Notes under the pieces: generated by a model | Told to the model about the DNA's origin: nothing | Database searches by the model: none | Seen by the model: the letters and a program-made list of their open reading frames with translations, nothing else | In this document: positions 47,660 through 49,845 of the stretch, in pieces | Layout of the letters: the number at the start of each line of letters is the position of its first letter | Numbering within the stretch: the stretch's first letter is position 1 | Position numbers and translations under genes: made by a program | IMG/VR virus record: IMGVR_UViG_3300005617_000468 | Location: 1-49,845 of that record | Strand: one strand, 5' to 3' | Length of the DNA: 49,845 nt | Origin: a virus

Positions 47660-47971
47660 ATGAGCGACACAGTTGAAGTTTATCTCCCAAAGGCATCGCG
47701 TCCGGTTTTACTTGATTGCCAAGATTTCTGCGACGTGTGGCAGAAAAACAGATGGACACTACAGAGCAATGGTGGCCTTTTTGCGAACTCCGGCGAATTC
47801 AGAAATCATAACATCGCCTTCATTATTCTACGTCCAACGCGGCCATTAGTGGTCGATCATATTAATCGCAATCATACCGACAATTCGACGCTGGAAATCG
47901 TCATCGCCGGGGTGGTGGCGGCGGTGGGCATCGGGTGGTCGTATTGGCATCATAAATCGCCCGTGTCGTGA
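47660..47971 (+). CDS. HNH fragment joined to a membrane segment, 103 aa
   Basis: ATG 47660. The N-terminal 75 residues resemble the lead-in and first HNH motif of AP2/HNH homing enzymes (GEFRNHNIAFIILRPTRPLV, VDHINRNHTDNS). Where the second half of HNH ('RRxNLR') should follow, the protein changes to STLEIVIAGVVAAVGIGWSY and WHHK, a single transmembrane span. The nuclease is therefore incomplete. It may be a fusion created by decay, with the membrane part acting as a holin-like peptide. Joined to the next gene by GTGA. Confidence 0.55.
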   Translation: MSDTVEVYLPKASRPVLLDCQDFCDVWQKNRWTLQSNGGLFANSGEFRNHNIAFIILRPTRPLVVDHINRNHTDNSTLEIVIAGVVAAVGIGWSYWHHKSPVS

Positions 47972-48450
47972 CTCGCATGACCCTCAAGAGCGCGTGCCTC
48001 ATCCTCGACCTCGAAGCGCCTGACGACACGAAGCTGTTGTCCAACGCCGACCGGGACGAGCTGATGACGCAGGCCAAGCGGCAGTATCGCACGCTGCTGA
48101 AGCGCGAGCACCCCGACAAGAACGGCCTTGGGAACGCGCACGACCGCACGATTGAACTGAACGCGGCGTATAAGGTGGTCAAATCCCTGACGCGCCGACG
48201 ACTTACGGTGACGGAGTATTTCGCGACTCTGACGCAGAAGGAGCGGCAGGCGAAGGCGGACAAGAAGCCACGCGAACGGAGCGGACCGCAACCCGTCGGG
48301 CAGTATTCGGTGAACGGCACCTTTATTCGCGAATGGCCGTCGATCAAGGACGCTGCGAAAGCCGTGGGCATAGGGCGGCAGTACCTGAATCGCAATGTCT
48401 ATAACGCAGACCGCATCGTGGCAGGCTACAGATGGAAAGTAATCGCATGA
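47968..48450 (+). CDS. J-domain protein fused to a NUMOD1-like domain, 160 aa
   Basis: GTG 47968 forms GTGA with the upstream stop; ATG 47977 is an alternative. Residues about 32-75 form a J-domain: helix II ELMTQAKRQYRTLLKREHPD with H48-P49-D50, helix III HDRTIELNAAYKVVKSL. Residues 110-157 (GQYSVNGTFIREWPSIKDAA, KAVGIGRQYLNRNV, VAGYRWK) match NUMOD1, the DNA-binding helix of homing endonucleases. The C-terminus should bind DNA while the J-domain could recruit host Hsp70 (DnaK). No zinc or client domain of full DnaJ is present. Confidence 0.7.
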   Translation: MTRMTLKSACLILDLEAPDDTKLLSNADRDELMTQAKRQYRTLLKREHPDKNGLGNAHDRTIELNAAYKVVKSLTRRRLTVTEYFATLTQKERQAKADKKPRERSGPQPVGQYSVNGTFIREWPSIKDAAKAVGIGRQYLNRNVYNADRIVAGYRWKVIA

Positions 48451-49364
48451 AAACACTTCTCACATTGGCGCTGGCGCTGTGGGCGTTGGCCGCGAGCGCG
48501 GCGAACACCAACCTTGTCTGGAACACGAGCGCAGGCGCGGCCAGCTACACGGTTTACTCGTCGGTGGGCACGCCGTCGTTTGCGCCCATCCTGAACCTCA
48601 CCGGGAACACTGCGTCGGTGCCGGTGAACGCCACGTTGGTCACCCGCTTCTACGTGACGGCGGTGAACACGGTTGGCGAGAGCGGGCCGAGCAACACGGT
48701 GACGAATCAGCCGGGGCCGGTGCCGCCGAGCGGTCCGGTCATTACGATGGTCGCGCCGGGCCTCTCGACGACCAACGTGGCCATCGGCCAGAGCGTCAAC
48801 ATCACGGCGCTGATACAAAACACGGGCGACGCGGATTTCGTTGCGATGGACGGGGCACTGACGCTGTTGCCGCCCGGTGCAACGCGCGACAATGGGCCTT
48901 ACATTCACGTCGTCGTGGTGACGCCGCCGCTGGTCGTTGCGGCCAAGAGTAGCGCCGCGATAAGCGGGACATGGACGGCCTCGACGGGCGTGGCGACGGG
49001 CATCTACACGGCGTACATGGTCGTCAAGTCTTCGGCGGGCGTGTGGACGGCAAGTCCATACAGCTACTTCACTGTCACCGCTGCGCCTGCGCCGAGCGTG
49101 CCGCCTGCGCCAACCGACCTGCGCATTACGCCCGCGACTCAGACGCGGCTCGACCTGCGCTGGGTGGGCACGATGACGGCCGCGACTGAGGTGGAGCGCA
49201 ACGAGGAAAACACCAGCTTCAAGCGCGTGGCCACGGTTGCGCCGGGGATACAGAACGTGAGCGACAGCATCCGACGCCGCAGGAACTACGCTTACCGCGT
49301 CCGGCAGCGCAACAGCTTGGGCACAGGGCCTTATAGCAACGTCGCCGAGTATGCCGCACCATGA
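48447..49364 (+). CDS. secreted FN3-domain protein, 305 aa
   Basis: ATG 48447 in an ATGA overlap (a frame-compatible ATG at 48432 lies inside the previous gene). Signal peptide MKTLLTLALALWALAASAAN. Residues 20-95 form an FN3-like domain (LVWNTSAGAASYTVYSSVGT, TRFYVTAVNTVGESGPSNTV); the middle 105-215 is a CARDB-like beta sandwich (GLSTTNVAIGQSVNITALIQ); and 225-300 is a second FN3 (TDLRITPATQTRLDLRWVGT, YAYRVRQRNSLGTGPYSN). Such secreted adhesion domains fit a virion or host-surface protein. Confidence 0.75.
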   Translation: MKTLLTLALALWALAASAANTNLVWNTSAGAASYTVYSSVGTPSFAPILNLTGNTASVPVNATLVTRFYVTAVNTVGESGPSNTVTNQPGPVPPSGPVITMVAPGLSTTNVAIGQSVNITALIQNTGDADFVAMDGALTLLPPGATRDNGPYIHVVVVTPPLVVAAKSSAAISGTWTASTGVATGIYTAYMVVKSSAGVWTASPYSYFTVTAAPAPSVPPAPTDLRITPATQTRLDLRWVGTMTAATEVERNEENTSFKRVATVAPGIQNVSDSIRRRRNYAYRVRQRNSLGTGPYSNVAEYAAP

Positions 49365-49636
49365 TTTCAATGACCGGCACGCAACAGTTTGTGCTCGCGC
49401 TGATTCTTGGGCTTGTGGCCGGGATACCGCCTGCCATGACCGCTCTTGTCCTCTATCGGAAGGCGCAAATTCAGGCGCGACGCGACGCCGAACGAACACG
49501 GGCGCAGCTGGTCGAGGTGCATCAGATCGTGAACAGCCGCTTGGACCGTGCGCTCAACAGCATGAAGGTGCTGGAGGAGGCGCTGCGGTCGGCGGGCATC
49601 AAGATACCGCCGACGCCAACTACGCCGGACCCATGA
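49361..49636 (+). CDS. membrane-anchored coiled-coil protein, 91 aa
   Basis: ATGA overlap. One hydrophobic span (QFVLALILGLVAGIPPAMTA, about 9-28), then a basic-acidic coiled coil (RKAQIQARRDAERTRAQLVE, IVNSRLDRALNSMKVLEEAL). This topology is that of i-spanin/Rz-like or holin-associated phage proteins. The Pro-rich tail ends TPTTPDP. Function inferred from topology only. Confidence 0.6.
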   Translation: MISMTGTQQFVLALILGLVAGIPPAMTALVLYRKAQIQARRDAERTRAQLVEVHQIVNSRLDRALNSMKVLEEALRSAGIKIPPTPTTPDP

Positions 49637-49833
49637 GCGCGCCCAGCGTCAGGCGGTGGATCGTCAAGTTTCCGCACCTAGCCGCGCGTCCGTTGATGGA
49701 CCCGGCATTCCCGAAGCAGTACGTCAACCGCATACCGATCATGCGCCTGGAGGAGATGGAACCGCCGAGCGGCTATGCGACGTGGCTGTTGGCGGTCAAA
49801 CCGGGCGTTGACAGCGCAGCGCGAGGCGCGTAA
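49633..49833 (+). CDS. hypothetical, 66 aa
   Basis: ATGA overlap with the membrane protein. Basic, globular small protein (MSAPSVRRWIVKFPHLAARP, MRLEEMEPPSGYATWLLAVK). No family recognised. It is followed by a promoter-like sequence at the window end. Confidence 0.55.
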   Translation: MSAPSVRRWIVKFPHLAARPLMDPAFPKQYVNRIPIMRLEEMEPPSGYATWLLAVKPGVDSAARGA

Positions 49834-49836
49834 ACC
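49808..49836 (+). promoter_or_regulatory. rightward promoter at the right edge
   Basis: TTGACA (49808-49813), 17-base spacer, TAAACC (49831-49836), then 6 bases to ATG 49843, the last three bases of the window. Same spacing as the leaderless units; the -10 lacks its final T. The gene it starts is outside the window unless the molecule is circular. Confidence 0.4.
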
Positions 49837-49845
49837 TGCCGCATG

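Noticed and set aside
1-49845. Circular genome closing at the window ends
   Set aside because: The right-edge promoter and ATG would continue into a 28-codon frame at the left edge that soon stops. No terminal repeat is visible, so circularity cannot be claimed.
1-49845. Integrase or attachment site, tRNA genes, CRISPR arrays
   Set aside because: I looked for tyrosine/serine recombinase motifs, cloverleaf patterns and regular repeats and found none.

Overview
The window looks like most or all of one tailed-phage genome of podovirus type. It encodes a P22-like portal, a large terminase, a scaffold followed by a major capsid protein, a 1402-residue internal virion protein and long fibre proteins. 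I see no rRNA, tRNA, CRISPR array, transposon or integrase, no recognisable DNA polymerase and no recognisable endolysin. The host cannot be read directly. Sec signal peptides on several tail-end genes show it is a bacterium with a normal Sec pathway, and the style of those secreted proteins (FN3, LamG, MKR/MKT...ALA leaders) reminds me of Verrucomicrobiota or neighbours, which is only a guess. Whether the ends join into a circle is not decided by the sequence.

Layout. (1) 1-4602, leftward: an early operon of about a dozen genes in which nearly every stop/start pair overlaps by 4 bases. It holds an HTH regulator, a DUF3820-like protein, a PD-(D/E)XK nuclease with a cysteine cluster and an AAA_24 (Sak4-like) ATPase. 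(2) 4603-9900: short, mostly divergent units including a RepA-like AAA ATPase, an array of four GTGAGACACCCC boxes just downstream of it (candidate origin or operator), a half-length sliding-clamp-like protein, a ribbon-helix-helix protein and a transposase-type HTH protein. (3) 10090-12693, leftward: an operon of ten small proteins, half with Cys pairs typical of zinc ribbons. (4) 12783-13124: a GIY-YIG protein. (5) 13290-20896, leftward: terminase large subunit, a Cys-rich protein, a glycosyltransferase-like protein, an HNH endonuclease and the portal. (6) 20965-40673, rightward: neck/tail proteins, internal virion proteins, scaffold, four glycosyltransferase-like genes and three free-standing homing endonucleases. 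(7) 40815-49845, rightward: major capsid protein, small virion proteins, a 995-residue fibre, and a cassette of signal-peptide and single-membrane-span proteins.

Two themes stand out. First, the terminase is split by a 354-residue intein, and a complete zinc-finger plus Vsr/DUF559-like endonuclease is encoded inside that intein in a different reading frame with its own Shine-Dalgarno, so about 810 bases carry two proteins. Second, nearly every isolated start codon sits 5-9 bases after a TANNNT box that lies 16-18 bases after a TTGAC box. This implies leaderless mRNAs at each transcription-unit head, with downstream genes translated through 4-base stop/start overlaps. The genome also carries a heavy load of homing-type endonucleases (HNH, GIY-YIG, Vsr-like) and fragments of them.
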